In this document: positions 42,815 to 51,735 of the stretch, one piece after another
Layout of the letters: the number at the start of each line of letters is the position of its first letter
How positions within the stretch are numbered: position 1 is the first letter of the stretch
Assembly: GCF_002895525.1 (NCBI RefSeq)
Contig: NZ_AZRL01000012.1
Coordinates: 186,001 to 250,000 of the forward strand
Origin: Petrotoga olearia DSM 13574
GTDB taxonomy: Bacteria > Thermotogota > Thermotogae > Petrotogales > Petrotogaceae
Length of the DNA stretch: 64,000 nt
Reading direction: 5' to 3'
Notes under the pieces: generated by a model
The model's database searches: none
What the model saw: only the letters and a program-made list of their open reading frames with translations
What the model was told of the DNA's origin: nothing
Translations under genes and position numbers: made by a program

Positions 42815-44857
42815 GTGAAAAAGCATATGATTGTAACTCTTTTTGTTGTTTTTTCTTTACTCTTTTTTTCAGCTGATGGAATTTCATCTTACCAGGATAA
42901 TTACATATTATCTAACAACTATTTGACAACGGGGATTTCCAAAGAAAATGGATATATTACCTTTTTTAAAAGTAATGAAGCGGTCCAAAGCCTTTTCACA
43001 AATCACAAGATTCTGATTTCTGGCGTAGATTTCCAAAACAGCGTTATAGAAACTTCAGAAGATTCAATCTCTTTCATTTATGATCAAAACGACTTCAAAG
43101 TGGTAAATACTTATACCTTACAAGAGAAAAATATCTTATTGAGTACTATGATAACTAATAAAACAGGAATTAGAAAAAGAATCCAATTGAATGAAATAAT
43201 AGATTACTCTGATACATTTCCTTTTTTTATAAAATCAAAGATTTTAAATAACTATGTATTAGTTCTTCAGCAAGATTATGGAAGCTTTGGATATTTTCCG
43301 GTTTATGATCAAACATTTCAGAGAGTTATAGCGAACGATGAGATGACCACAAGTATCTCATTTTTTACCCTTGAGCCTGAGGATGTTCTTGAATTCAGCA
43401 GAATAATAACTGTTGGTGAAAGTGTTAGCGAAATAGAAAAAAAATATTACGATAAATTCGGTATTGATTATACAACAATAGAAAAAAATATAATATTGAA
43501 CAATGAAAAATCAGCTGAGGGTATGAGGGTTGTTCTAGAAGATAAATTGGGAACGATTCAAGATGTCCAACTTGTTGATGAAAAAGGAAAAGTAGAATTT
43601 TATTTTCCCTACGATGAAGACTATGAAGATTTCAAAGTTAAGGTAGATTTTGGAAGTTTGAAAACCGAACCTGTCTCTCTTTTAGGGTCAGAAGATCTTT
43701 TTGTTCAAGTTCCTGAAAATTACTTTTTTTACAAGCCTTTTCTCACTGATAAAGAGGAAGATGGTGTGATTATTAAATTCAGGATGGCTGTTCCTGCTAG
43801 ATCAACTGTAGAAGTTTATGATTCAGACAGTGAAGCTAGGATATTAGAAATACAAAACCAATTTCCTTTAGAATACCATTATATTGAACTTTCTGGCTTA
43901 CAACCTAATTCTTCTTATGAATATGTGGTAAATGTTGAAGATACCTATACTTTAAATGATGTTAAAACTGAAAAAAAGGCTTTTAAAACCAAGCCTTTAG
44001 ATGAAGATATTGATACTTTTCGATTTATAGTTTATGGAGATACCCAAATCTATGACGAAAGACACGCTTACGTTGTTAATAGAATTGTAGAGGATTCTGA
44101 TCTAAATACAGCATTTATTCTTAAACCAGGAGATCACACGGAAGAAGGCACATCAGAGAAGAGTTGGAGTAAATTTTTTGAATCTGCATATCCTTTAAGT
44201 TCTCAAATTCCCTATTACATGGTTTTAGGTAATCACGAGAGAAACAGCCAACTTTATTACAGGGCGTTTGAGCTTCCAAAGGGGAGTGGAGATTATTCCA
44301 AGAGATGGTACTCTTTTGATTACGCTAACTCACACTTCGTTATCTTAGATTCTAATATATTGGAATCTTCAAATCTATATGAAAAACAAATGAGATGGTT
44401 GGAAGAAGATCTTAAAAACAATCAAGATAAAAAGTTTATCTTCGTGGCTTTTCATCATCCTTTTTGGACGACAGCTACGGAGTATGGCAACATGGAAGAA
44501 AACCTTCCAAACGGTCATTTCAACACAAAAAATTGGCTGCCTATATTTGAAAAGTACGGTGTTGATGTTGTAATAAACGGGCATATACACGCTTACGAAA
44601 GGTATTTTAAGGATGGAATTATGTTTATTACCAGTGGTGGGGGAGGGGCTAAACTAAATACAAATCATGGAACTGTTCCATTACCCTGGCATGTAAAGCA
44701 AGTTCTTGGAAAACTTCACTACGTTATTTTTGATGTTTACGAAGATTCAATCAAGGTTACAGTAAAAGCAGTGGCAAGGGTTGATAATCCTCTTTTCCCG
44801 AACCAATACACACCAATTGATGAAGTAATTGATGAATTTTACATATACAAAAAATGA
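42815..44857 (+). CDS. Exported calcineurin-like metallophosphatase
   Basis: A signal peptide (residues about 1-20) is followed by an N-terminal region of about 300 residues of unknown fold, a fibronectin/purple-acid-phosphatase-like beta domain (VIIKFRMAVPARSTVEVYD, LSGLQPNSSYEYVV) and a C-terminal metallophosphoesterase domain with YGDTQ, KPGDHTEE, LGNHER, FHHPFW and NGHIHAYERY. All metal ligands are present. It starts at GTG 42815, with SD AAGGGGGAAA. It would work in the periplasm on phosphate esters. At 680 residues it is longer than simple PAPs because of the N-terminal part. Confidence 0.88.
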   Translation: MKKHMIVTLFVVFSLLFFSADGISSYQDNYILSNNYLTTGISKENGYITFFKSNEAVQSLFTNHKILISGVDFQNSVIETSEDSISFIYDQNDFKVVNTYTLQEKNILLSTMITNKTGIRKRIQLNEIIDYSDTFPFFIKSKILNNYVLVLQQDYGSFGYFPVYDQTFQRVIANDEMTTSISFFTLEPEDVLEFSRIITVGESVSEIEKKYYDKFGIDYTTIEKNIILNNEKSAEGMRVVLEDKLGTIQDVQLVDEKGKVEFYFPYDEDYEDFKVKVDFGSLKTEPVSLLGSEDLFVQVPENYFFYKPFLTDKEEDGVIIKFRMAVPARSTVEVYDSDSEARILEIQNQFPLEYHYIELSGLQPNSSYEYVVNVEDTYTLNDVKTEKKAFKTKPLDEDIDTFRFIVYGDTQIYDERHAYVVNRIVEDSDLNTAFILKPGDHTEEGTSEKSWSKFFESAYPLSSQIPYYMVLGNHERNSQLYYRAFELPKGSGDYSKRWYSFDYANSHFVILDSNILESSNLYEKQMRWLEEDLKNNQDKKFIFVAFHHPFWTTATEYGNMEENLPNGHFNTKNWLPIFEKYGVDVVINGHIHAYERYFKDGIMFITSGGGGAKLNTNHGTVPLPWHVKQVLGKLHYVIFDVYEDSIKVTVKAVARVDNPLFPNQYTPIDEVIDEFYIYKK

Positions 44858-44865
44858 AAAAAATG

Positions 44866-44890
44866 AAAGAGGGATAATTCCCTCTTTTTT
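44866..44890. terminator. Bidirectional terminator between metallophosphatase and rnfA
   Basis: AAAGAGGG and CCCTCTTT pair around ATAATT, with T residues after the stem on the plus strand and a T-rich tail on the minus strand. It overlaps the rnfA stop. Confidence 0.85.
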
Positions 44891-45464
44891 ATAATTTTAC
44901 TAAACCTGAAAATCCCATAAAAGCCATGGACAGAAGTCCGGCTGTCATTAGTGCTAAAGCAGTACCTTGGAAAGCTTTTGGAACGTTGTTTAGTTGCATT
45001 TTTTCTCTTATTGAAGAAAATATTATTAATGCCAGCGAAAACCCCAATCCAGAGGCAAAAGAGTTTACCAAACTTTCGATAAAGGTGTAATTAGTTTGTA
45101 TGTTTAACAATGCGATCCCCAATATTGCACAGTTAGTTGTTATAAGGGGTAAGTATATTCCCAAAGCTTCGTAAAGGGCTGGGCTTGATTTTTTAATAAA
45201 AAACTCAACAAATTGAACAAGTACAGCAATTACAAGAATAAACACGATCGTTCTTAAAAATTCTACTCCAAGCATTATTAGTATCTGATTTAAGAGCCAA
45301 GTTATTACTCCGGCTATCGTCATGACAAAAATTACTGCGATAGACATTCCAACAGCAGAACTCTTGCTTCTAGAAACTCCTAAAAAAGGGCAAATACCCA
45401 AAAATCTAGTTAAAATAATATTGTTAACTAAAGCGGCTGAAATAAACAGAAGGATAAGATTCAT
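44889..45464 (-). CDS. rnfA: Rnf complex subunit RnfA
   Basis: RnfA is a six-helix membrane subunit of the ferredoxin:NAD+ oxidoreductase (Rnf), which couples electron flow to Na+ or H+ transport. Typical stretches are NNIILTRFLGICPFLGVS, with one of the membrane cysteines, and TTNCAILGIALL with the other; the pair holds the membrane Fe-S cluster. It has 191 residues. Its start overlaps the rnfE stop by 4 bp. It is the last gene of the operon; rnfB, which commonly follows, is missing. Confidence 0.95.
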   Translation of the reverse strand: MNLILLFISAALVNNIILTRFLGICPFLGVSRSKSSAVGMSIAVIFVMTIAGVITWLLNQILIMLGVEFLRTIVFILVIAVLVQFVEFFIKKSSPALYEALGIYLPLITTNCAILGIALLNIQTNYTFIESLVNSFASGLGFSLALIIFSSIREKMQLNNVPKAFQGTALALMTAGLLSMAFMGFSGLVKL

Positions 45465-46081
45465 TTTTTAGCACCTGCCTTCTTCTTTTTGTTCTCTCTG
45501 CTTATACCTATCGAATTGAACATTCCAAGTAAAAGTCCTAAAGTTATGAATGCACCAGGTGGAAGTATGAAAAGGTATAAATTAAATGCTTCCCCCCAAA
45601 TGGGGAAACCAAATATTGTTCCGTTACCCAATAATTCTCTTACCGATCCCAATAATACAAGGGCGCCTGTAAAACCTAAACCGATTCCCAAGGCATCAAA
45701 TATGGAATCTAAGACCCCGTTTTTTGATGCAAAAGATTCTGCCCTTCCCATTATGATACAGTTCACAACTATCAAAGGTATAAATATTCCCAAAGTCTGC
45801 CATAATTCGTATGTTAGTCCGTGCATTATGAGATCTATCATTGTTACAAAAGAAGCTATAACCACAATATAAATAGGTATTCTTATCTTTTTGGGAACTA
45901 TTTTTCTGATTAAAGAAATGACGATGTTTGACATCGTTAAGACCGATAAGGTGGCTATTCCCATACCTAAACCATTCTGTGCGCTTGTGGTTGTAGCTAA
46001 AGTAGGGCACATTCCTAACACCTGAACAAAGACGGGATTGTTTTTTATTAAACCGTTAGTAAAATTTTTTAAATCAGCCAT
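45461..46081 (-). CDS. rnfE: Rnf complex subunit RnfE
   Basis: RnfE is the paralogue of RnfA with inverted topology, completing the membrane Fe-S site. It has 206 residues, with VFVQVLGMCPTLATT and VVNCIIMGRAESFASKNG carrying the two cysteines. It starts with MADLKNFTNGL at 46081; the same start is repeated as a broken copy at 46875. It is coupled to rnfA (4-bp overlap) and is 4 bp after rnfG. Confidence 0.95.
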   Translation of the reverse strand: MADLKNFTNGLIKNNPVFVQVLGMCPTLATTTSAQNGLGMGIATLSVLTMSNIVISLIRKIVPKKIRIPIYIVVIASFVTMIDLIMHGLTYELWQTLGIFIPLIVVNCIIMGRAESFASKNGVLDSIFDALGIGLGFTGALVLLGSVRELLGNGTIFGFPIWGEAFNLYLFILPPGAFITLGLLLGMFNSIGISRENKKKKAGAKK

Positions 46082-46775
46082 CTTTTCACATCACCCCTTC
46101 CTCTTTTAAAAATTCTACAGCTGCATTAATAGAATCGGCGACCGCTCTAGGAGTAATTGTTGCACCTGTCATTACATCACTAGTTTTTATTACACCTTGT
46201 TCTTTGTAAGCATCTATCGAATTAGCCGAGACAGTCACGCCGGCGTCTTTATCAACTTGTACACCTGAATTTAAACCAGATTCTGGGATCAAGCTAAATC
46301 TTTTTTTCACAGATTCTTCAGAAATTCGGGCTCCCAGTCCTGGAGTTTCCTGGGAATAATTTATTACTTCTATTTTATTCAAAGCAAGTTGACCATCATC
46401 TTTTTTGATAAACGAAATAACGCTAACTACATCTCCTCCATAACCCACTCCAGAAACTGTCATGACATAAATTTCATTGTTATTTTCAGCAAACTTATAA
46501 ACTGGGGAATAGACTTTTGCGTTTTTTTGACTTACGTATAAAACTCCATTTTGAGATTCTTGCCATATATAATTTTGTAACTGTTCTTCGTTGGTAGGAA
46601 TATTAGAAACTAAATATTCGCCCGTATTTGCATCTTTTAACACTTCTTCTATTGCGGATAATGTATTATTGAATTCGGATTGTGCTATCATCGGATTGAC
46701 AAAATTGTACACAACAGATACTAAAAGGCCGGCAGCAACCATAAAAGCGGCTAAAATTAAACCTGTTTTTAAATA
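46018..46775. repeat. Rnf tandem duplication, unit 1
   Basis: It covers the rnfE start and rnfG. Alignment to 46812-47569 needs no gaps (offset exactly 794 bp). Identity is high over the middle and 3' part of rnfG and falls near the membrane helix. Confidence 0.9.
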
Positions 46776-46784
46776 TTCACGCAT
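46086..46784 (-). CDS. rnfG: Rnf complex subunit RnfG (free-standing copy)
   Basis: RnfG is a membrane-anchored flavoprotein. One N-terminal helix (LKTGLILAAFMVAAGLLVSVV) precedes an extracytoplasmic FMN domain. The covalent-FMN motif TGAT is near the C-terminus (DVMTGATITPRAV). From about residue 38 on it is almost identical to the C-terminal part of the RnfD fusion protein, with only about nine differences. Its start codon overlaps the end of a 32-codon rnfE remnant, which may now serve as a translated leader. Confidence 0.93.
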   Translation of the reverse strand: MREYLKTGLILAAFMVAAGLLVSVVYNFVNPMIAQSEFNNTLSAIEEVLKDANTGEYLVSNIPTNEEQLQNYIWQESQNGVLYVSQKNAKVYSPVYKFAENNNEIYVMTVSGVGYGGDVVSVISFIKKDDGQLALNKIEVINYSQETPGLGARISEESVKKRFSLIPESGLNSGVQVDKDAGVTVSANSIDAYKEQGVIKTSDVMTGATITPRAVADSINAAVEFLKEEGVM

Positions 46785-46875
46785 GTTTTATCTCCCCTTT
46801 GGTTGTTCTATACACCTGAGCAAAAACGGGGTTGTTTTTTATTAAACCGTTAGTAAAGTTTTTTAAATCAGCCAT
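46777..46875 (-). pseudogene. Truncated duplicate of the rnfE start (32 codons)
   Basis: The frame reads MADLKNFTNGLIKNNPVF as in rnfE, then diverges (AQVYRTTKGEIKHA) and ends at TGA 46777. It lies between the two rnfG copies and overlaps the start of the second rnfG by 8 bp. It marks the join of the tandem duplication. Confidence 0.85.
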
Positions 46876-47569
46876 CTTTTCACATCACCCCTTCCTCTTT
46901 TAAAAATTCTACAGCTGCATTAATAGAATCGGCGACCGCTCTAGGAGTAATTGTTGCACCTGTCATTACATCACTAGTTTTTATTACACCTTGTTCTTTG
47001 TAAGCATCTATCGAATTAGCCGAGACAGTCACGCCGGCGTCTTTATCAACTTGTACACCTGAATTTAAACCAGATTCTGGGATCAAGCTAAATCTTTCTT
47101 TTACAGATTCTTCGGCGATTTTGTCCCCTAGTCCTGGAGTTTCTTGCGAATAATCTATTACTTCTATTTTATTCAAAACAATTTGACCATCATCTTTTTT
47201 GATAAAAGAAATAACGCTAACTACGTCACCTCTATAACCCACTCCAGAAACTGTCATGACATAAATTTCATTGTTATTTTCAGCAAACTTATAAACTGGG
47301 GAATAGACTTTTGCGTTTTTTTGACTTACGTATAAAACTCCATTTTGAGATTCTTGCCATATATAATTTTGTAACTGTTCTTCGTTGGTAGGAATATTAG
47401 AAACTAAATATTCGCCCGTATTTGCATCTTTTAACACTTCTTCTATTGCGGATAATGTATTATTGAATTCATATTGTACTGTCGTTGAATTCGTAGAATT
47501 GTACACAATAGGTACTAACAGTCCAACAGCAATAATAATAACGGCTAAAATTAAACCTATTTTTGCATG
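46812..47569. repeat. Rnf tandem duplication, unit 2
   Basis: This is the second copy of the rnfE-start/rnfG segment; here the rnfG part is fused in frame to rnfD. Confidence 0.9.
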
Positions 47570-48541
47570 TTTTTTCTCGCTTTTGGATGTTCCATATATT
47601 TTTGGTTTTAGCCAATCATCTATCAAAGGGACAAAAGCGTTCATGATAAGGATTGAAAAAGAAACACCTTCAGGATAACTGCCAAAGAATCTTATGATCA
47701 TGGTCAAAATACCAGCTCCCATACCAAAAACAAGCTGGCCGTTTACAGACATTGGAGAAGTAACCATATCCGTCGCCATGAACAAAGCACCTAAGATCAA
47801 GCCCCCTGCTAAAAGATGGAACAAAGGGGTTCCAAATTTAGTAGGATCAACCATATAAAAGATAGAGCTAAAAATTAAGACCGTTCCTATATAGGATACG
47901 GGGATCATCAATTTAATTCTACCTTTTACGACTAGATATATGAAGCCAATAATTAAAGCTAAAGCACTAACTTCTCCGATAGAACCGGGAATTCTACCTA
48001 TGAACATATCCCAATAAGTATAATTTTGGAGTACTGTGTTCATACCTTCCTGGGAAATTATTCCTAAAGGGGATGCAGAAGTAATAATATCTGGGTTCTG
48101 GTAATAAAAAGGTACATACCATGTAGTCATAGCGGTTGGGAAAGATATCACCATAAAGGCTCTTCCAACCAATGCGGGATTAAAAAAGTTTTGACCTAAA
48201 CCCCCAAAAACTTGTTTTGCTAAGATTATCGCAACTATCACTCCCAGCATAATTTGCCACCAGTTTACTGCTAAAGAAAGGTTCATTCCCAAGAGTAATC
48301 CTGTAACAGATGCGGAAAAATCGGGGATATGATCTTTTTGCTTCCTTAAGAAACGAACAATGGAAAAATCCAACATTTCAGCAAAAACCATAGAAAATAA
48401 CATGATAAAAAGGGCTCGAAAACCAAAGATCCATGTTGAAACAATAACAGCAGGTATCAATGATATCAAAACATCGATCATAATTTTTCGGGTGGTATTG
48501 GTAGTTCGAAAATGGGGTGCCGCTTCAGTGCTAAGTTTCAA
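46880..48541 (-). CDS. rnfD: RnfD-RnfG fusion protein
   Basis: Residues about 1-325 are RnfD, the multi-helix membrane flavoprotein subunit (FGGLGQNFFNPALVGRAFM, MATDMVTSPMSVNGQLVFG). After IYGTSKSEKKHAK the chain continues directly into a membrane helix (IGLILAVIIIAVGLLVPIV) and a complete RnfG FMN domain ending in DVMTGATITPRAV. At 553 residues it is about 230 longer than RnfD alone. The usual RnfD FMN threonine region reads DIITSASPL, with Ser where Thr is expected. The gene starts 2 bp after rnfC. Confidence 0.92.
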   Translation of the reverse strand: MKLSTEAAPHFRTTNTTRKIMIDVLISLIPAVIVSTWIFGFRALFIMLFSMVFAEMLDFSIVRFLRKQKDHIPDFSASVTGLLLGMNLSLAVNWWQIMLGVIVAIILAKQVFGGLGQNFFNPALVGRAFMVISFPTAMTTWYVPFYYQNPDIITSASPLGIISQEGMNTVLQNYTYWDMFIGRIPGSIGEVSALALIIGFIYLVVKGRIKLMIPVSYIGTVLIFSSIFYMVDPTKFGTPLFHLLAGGLILGALFMATDMVTSPMSVNGQLVFGMGAGILTMIIRFFGSYPEGVSFSILIMNAFVPLIDDWLKPKIYGTSKSEKKHAKIGLILAVIIIAVGLLVPIVYNSTNSTTVQYEFNNTLSAIEEVLKDANTGEYLVSNIPTNEEQLQNYIWQESQNGVLYVSQKNAKVYSPVYKFAENNNEIYVMTVSGVGYRGDVVSVISFIKKDDGQIVLNKIEVIDYSQETPGLGDKIAEESVKERFSLIPESGLNSGVQVDKDAGVTVSANSIDAYKEQGVIKTSDVMTGATITPRAVADSINAAVEFLKEEGVM

Positions 48542-48542
48542 C

Positions 48543-49865
48543 TCAAACCCTCCTTCTTTGAATGGCTTTTATAACCTTTTTTGTTGTCTTGAATGTTTTA
48601 ACTAGCTCTATATTTGATGGGCAAATATACGAACAAGCGCCACATTCTATACAATCCATAATTCCATTTTCTTGTGCTATGTCGTTTTTCCTAGCATCAG
48701 CAAGTTTTTTTAGATAATAAGGTTGAAGTCCTATAGGGCATGCTTTAACACATGAGGCGCATCTAATGCATGGATATTCATGTTTTTGTGGTAACTCTTC
48801 TTTTGTTAAAACGGTTATTGCATTATTTCCCTTAAATGTTGGTAAATCAACATTGGGTAAAGGTAGTCCCATCATTGGACCTCCGTAGATTATTCTGTCG
48901 ATCTTTTCCTCTTCGACAAGTTCTACATGATTTAAGAGGTCTGAAACCTTAGTCCCAATTCGGAACCAATAGTTACCAGGTTTTTTAACTCCCCCGCTCA
49001 AAGTGATCCCACGTTCGACTAAAGGTTTCCCGTTGATTACTGCATCATAAATTGCATAAGTAGTGGAAACGTTAAAAACTAATACGCCTGCATCTATAGG
49101 TAACCCTCCTGAAGGGACTTCTCTTTTAGTGATAGCTTGGATTAATTGTTTTTCAGCACCCTGAGGATATTTTGTTTTTAAAATTGCAACCTCGATATTT
49201 TCTTTTTTTAAAGCGTTTTCCATAATTTTTATTGCTTCAGGTTTGTTTTCTTCGATACCTACATAAATTTTTTGTGGATTAACTACGTATTCTATAATTT
49301 TTATTCCTTTTATGATTTCTTCTGTATATTCTCTCATCATCATATCATCGACAGTTATGTATGGTTCACATTCTGCCCCATTGATTATTAAATACTCTAC
49401 TTTTTTATTTTCGGGCACACTTAATTTTACATGAGATGGGAACATTGCTCCGCCTAACCCCACAATACCAGCTTTTTTAACAATGTTGATTACTTCTTCC
49501 TTAGGGAACTTTTTAAAATTCTCATTGTGTTCAATATACTCCCAAACATCTTCCGAAGATCTTTTTATAACTATTGCGTTATCCTTTCTTCCTGTAGAGA
49601 CATTTATAAATGATTCAATCCCAACAACTTCTCCGGTAACAGAAGAATGTATATTTGCTGAAATACTACCAGTGGCCTCTGCTACCAATTGCCCTGTTTT
49701 CACTTGGTCTCCTTCTTTTACGATTGGCTTTGCGGGTGCTCCAAGATGGTTAGTTGTGAATAGGTATACAAAATCGGGTAAAGGCAGTTTTTCAAAAGGC
49801 TTATCTTTTGTAAAATGTTTTTTCTCGGGCGGATGCACGCCACCTTTGAAAGTTAATATTGGCAC
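48543..49865 (-). CDS. rnfC: Rnf complex subunit RnfC
   Basis: RnfC is the NADH-binding, Fe-S subunit facing the cytoplasm. It has an N-terminal barrel-sandwich part (KPIVKEGDQVKTGQLVAEA), an NADH/FMN region (GLGGAMFPSHVKL, NGAECEPYITVDD) and two C-terminal [4Fe-4S] motifs (CIRCASCVKACP and CIECGACSYICP). The latter mark Rnf rather than NqrA. It has 440 residues, starting at GTG 49865 after SD AAGGAGG. It is first in the operon. Confidence 0.96.
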   Translation of the reverse strand: MPILTFKGGVHPPEKKHFTKDKPFEKLPLPDFVYLFTTNHLGAPAKPIVKEGDQVKTGQLVAEATGSISANIHSSVTGEVVGIESFINVSTGRKDNAIVIKRSSEDVWEYIEHNENFKKFPKEEVINIVKKAGIVGLGGAMFPSHVKLSVPENKKVEYLIINGAECEPYITVDDMMMREYTEEIIKGIKIIEYVVNPQKIYVGIEENKPEAIKIMENALKKENIEVAILKTKYPQGAEKQLIQAITKREVPSGGLPIDAGVLVFNVSTTYAIYDAVINGKPLVERGITLSGGVKKPGNYWFRIGTKVSDLLNHVELVEEEKIDRIIYGGPMMGLPLPNVDLPTFKGNNAITVLTKEELPQKHEYPCIRCASCVKACPIGLQPYYLKKLADARKNDIAQENGIMDCIECGACSYICPSNIELVKTFKTTKKVIKAIQRRRV

Positions 49866-50194
49866 AAGGAAACCTCCTTTTTATTTTTTAAGGAACTTAT
49901 GATTGAAAATCCATGTTAGTAACGAAAATTCCAAAGTTCAAGAAACCATCGATAATTATTATAGCACGAATTATTGTTCTAATTTCAACGACTTATAAAG
50001 TTTCCAAAAAAATTATTACATTTATGTATATTAATTGTTTTTTCATATTCATTTAATATTGTCAAGCTATAATATTTAACAGAGAAATAACTATTTGTTT
50101 TAAATTAGGCTACTTTTTTAAAAGCTTCTCTATGATTTTATCATATAATTTCTTCATTTTTTTATTCTAATTTTTTAATAGAAGGTGAGTTTTT
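49866..50194. other. Intergenic region between rnfC and rpoD
   Basis: It holds the rnf promoter on the minus strand. On the plus strand a TATAAT at 50068-50073 may serve rpoD, though no good -35 is found at the right distance. Nothing else is seen. Confidence 0.5.
49958..49988 (-). promoter_or_regulatory. rnf operon promoter
   Basis: On the minus strand TTGAAA (49983-49988) is 19 bp from TATAAT (49958-49963), which has an extended TGC before it. Confidence 0.6.
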
Positions 50195-51469
50195 ATGATA
50201 GAAAATGACAAAAGTGTGGACCTTGAATCGAAAAGTCGAGATTTTTCACAAATCGATAAAAGCTCAAACATGAAAAAATATTCTTTATCTTTAACTATTA
50301 AAAAGAGTCCTAATGTACTCACTAATGAAATATTAAGAAAAATCAAAAAAAAGCTAGCTAAAGATAAGAGCACAGTAACCTTTGAAGAAATTGATGAATC
50401 TATACCTAGCCAAATGCGTGAGGATTTTACGTTAGAATTTTTAATAACGTTTTACAATGAATTAAAAAAATCTAATATTTCAGTAGTAGACGGCTCTTCA
50501 GGTAATTTCTGTGAAGAGGATGAAGAAAAAGAGTTAGAAGTCAACGAAGAGTTTAAAGATTCTGAAGAATACGAAGAGATTTTCGAAGATTTTTCCGATG
50601 TTGAAGTCGAGATGTGTGATAATATTTCGTTGCAGGATCCGATTAAAATATATTTGAAAGAGATTAGTAAGAGCAAATTATTAACTCCTTCAAGAGAAAG
50701 AAAGCTAGCAAGAAGGGCGCAGATGGGGGATAAAAGAGCCAGAGAGGAACTTATAAAAGCTAATCTTAGATTAGTCATTAGTATTGCAAAAAGGTATGTT
50801 GGCCATGGATTAGGCTTTTTGGATCTCATACAAGAAGGAAATATTGGTTTAATGAAAGCTGTTGCTAAGTTTGATTGGAAAAAGGGTTACAAATTCTCTA
50901 CTTATTCTTATTGGTGGATACGCCAGGCTATAACAAGAGCGATTGCTGATCAAGGAAGGACTGTAAGAATCCCAGTTCATTTGGTAGAAACGATAAATAG
51001 AATGAATAGGGTGGTAAATAAATATGTTCAAGAAAATGGTGAAGTGCCTGATTTAGAAGAACTTTCTGCTTTGATGGACAAGCCGGTAGATAAGATGAAA
51101 GAGGTATTAATTAGTGCCAAGAACATATTCTCCTTAAATGCACCAATTTCTAACGATGTAGATGCGGAAGGTGAAACCGAGGTACTCGATTTTATTGATT
51201 CTGATTCACCTACCCCCGATGAAGAAGGGAGAAAGATGATTATTCGTCAAAAAATGGAAATGATCATTGATACGCTTTCACCTAAAGAAGCCATGATATT
51301 AAAAATGAGATACGGCTTCGTAGATGGGAAACAAAAAACGCTTGAAGAAGTTGGAGAATTTTTTAACGTGACAAGAGAAAGAATAAGGCAGATAGAGTCC
51401 AAATCTATTAGGAAGTTAAAACATCCTGCTAGAAAAAAGATGATAGAAAATATTATGCAGGAATATTAG
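50195..51469 (+). CDS. rpoD: Primary RNA polymerase sigma factor
   Basis: This is the housekeeping sigma-70 (SigA). Residues 1-140 are an acidic, variable region 1. Region 1.2 begins at [10 protein letters not shown] (about 147); region 2 is intact ([46 protein letters not shown] as conserved blocks), then region 3, and region 4 with the helix-turn-helix ([21 protein letters not shown] near the end). It has 424 residues, with SD GAAGGTGAG before ATG 50195. Confidence 0.97.
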   Translation: MIENDKSVDLESKSRDFSQIDKSSNMKKYSLSLTIKKSPNVLTNEILRKIKKKLAKDKSTVTFEEIDESIPSQMREDFTLEFLITFYNELKKSNISVVDGSSGNFCEEDEEKELEVNEEFKDSEEYEEIFEDFSDVEVEMCDNISLQDPIKIYLKEISKSKLLTPSRERKLARRAQMGDKRAREELIKANLRLVISIAKRYVGHGLGFLDLIQEGNIGLMKAVAKFDWKKGYKFSTYSYWWIRQAITRAIADQGRTVRIPVHLVETINRMNRVVNKYVQENGEVPDLEELSALMDKPVDKMKEVLISAKNIFSLNAPISNDVDAEGETEVLDFIDSDSPTPDEEGRKMIIRQKMEMIIDTLSPKEAMILKMRYGFVDGKQKTLEEVGEFFNVTRERIRQIESKSIRKLKHPARKKMIENIMQEY

Positions 51470-51494
51470 AAGTGCCTTTTAAGTCTCAAACCTA

Positions 51495-51523
51495 TTGACA
51501 AGGTCATTGATAGTTGATATAAT
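51495..51523 (+). promoter_or_regulatory. Consensus promoter of tRNA-Glu
   Basis: TTGACA (51495-51500) and TATAAT (51518-51523) are exactly 17 bp apart, 33 bp before the tRNA. Confidence 0.93.
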
Positions 51524-51556
51524 TACTAAGGATTCGAAAAATGAGACGATACCAAT

Positions 51557-51631
51557 GGCCCCATAGGATAACGGCTAGTCCATTGGATTCTCAGTCCAAG
51601 AGTCAGGGTTCGATTCCCTGTGGGGCTGCCA
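51557..51631 (+). tRNA. tRNA-Glu (anticodon CTC)
   Basis: The cloverleaf folds cleanly. Acceptor GGCCCCA pairs with TGGGGCT (one G-T), the anticodon stem TTGGA pairs with TCCAA around TTCTCAG (anticodon CTC), and the T arm is AGGGT-TCGATTC-CCTGT-like. CCA is encoded. Length 75. Confidence 0.95.
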
Positions 51632-51640
51632 GAAATAAAT

Positions 51641-51672
51641 ATCGGGTAGGAGATAGATAAACCTTTATCAAT
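51641..51672 (+). terminator. Hairpin after tRNA-Glu
   Basis: An imperfect stem (TCGGGTAGGAGAT with ATCTTCTATCCGA) follows the tRNA. The T run is weak, so termination is uncertain. Confidence 0.4.
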
Positions 51673-51735
51673 CTTCTATCCGATTAAATTTAGTAATTTT
51701 AATATAAAGCAATTTGATTTAAGGAAAGGATTTAA

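Noticed and set aside
44889-49865. Na+-NQR rather than Rnf
   Set aside because: The first gene has two cysteine-rich [4Fe-4S] motifs typical of RnfC and absent in NqrA, and there is no nqrF.
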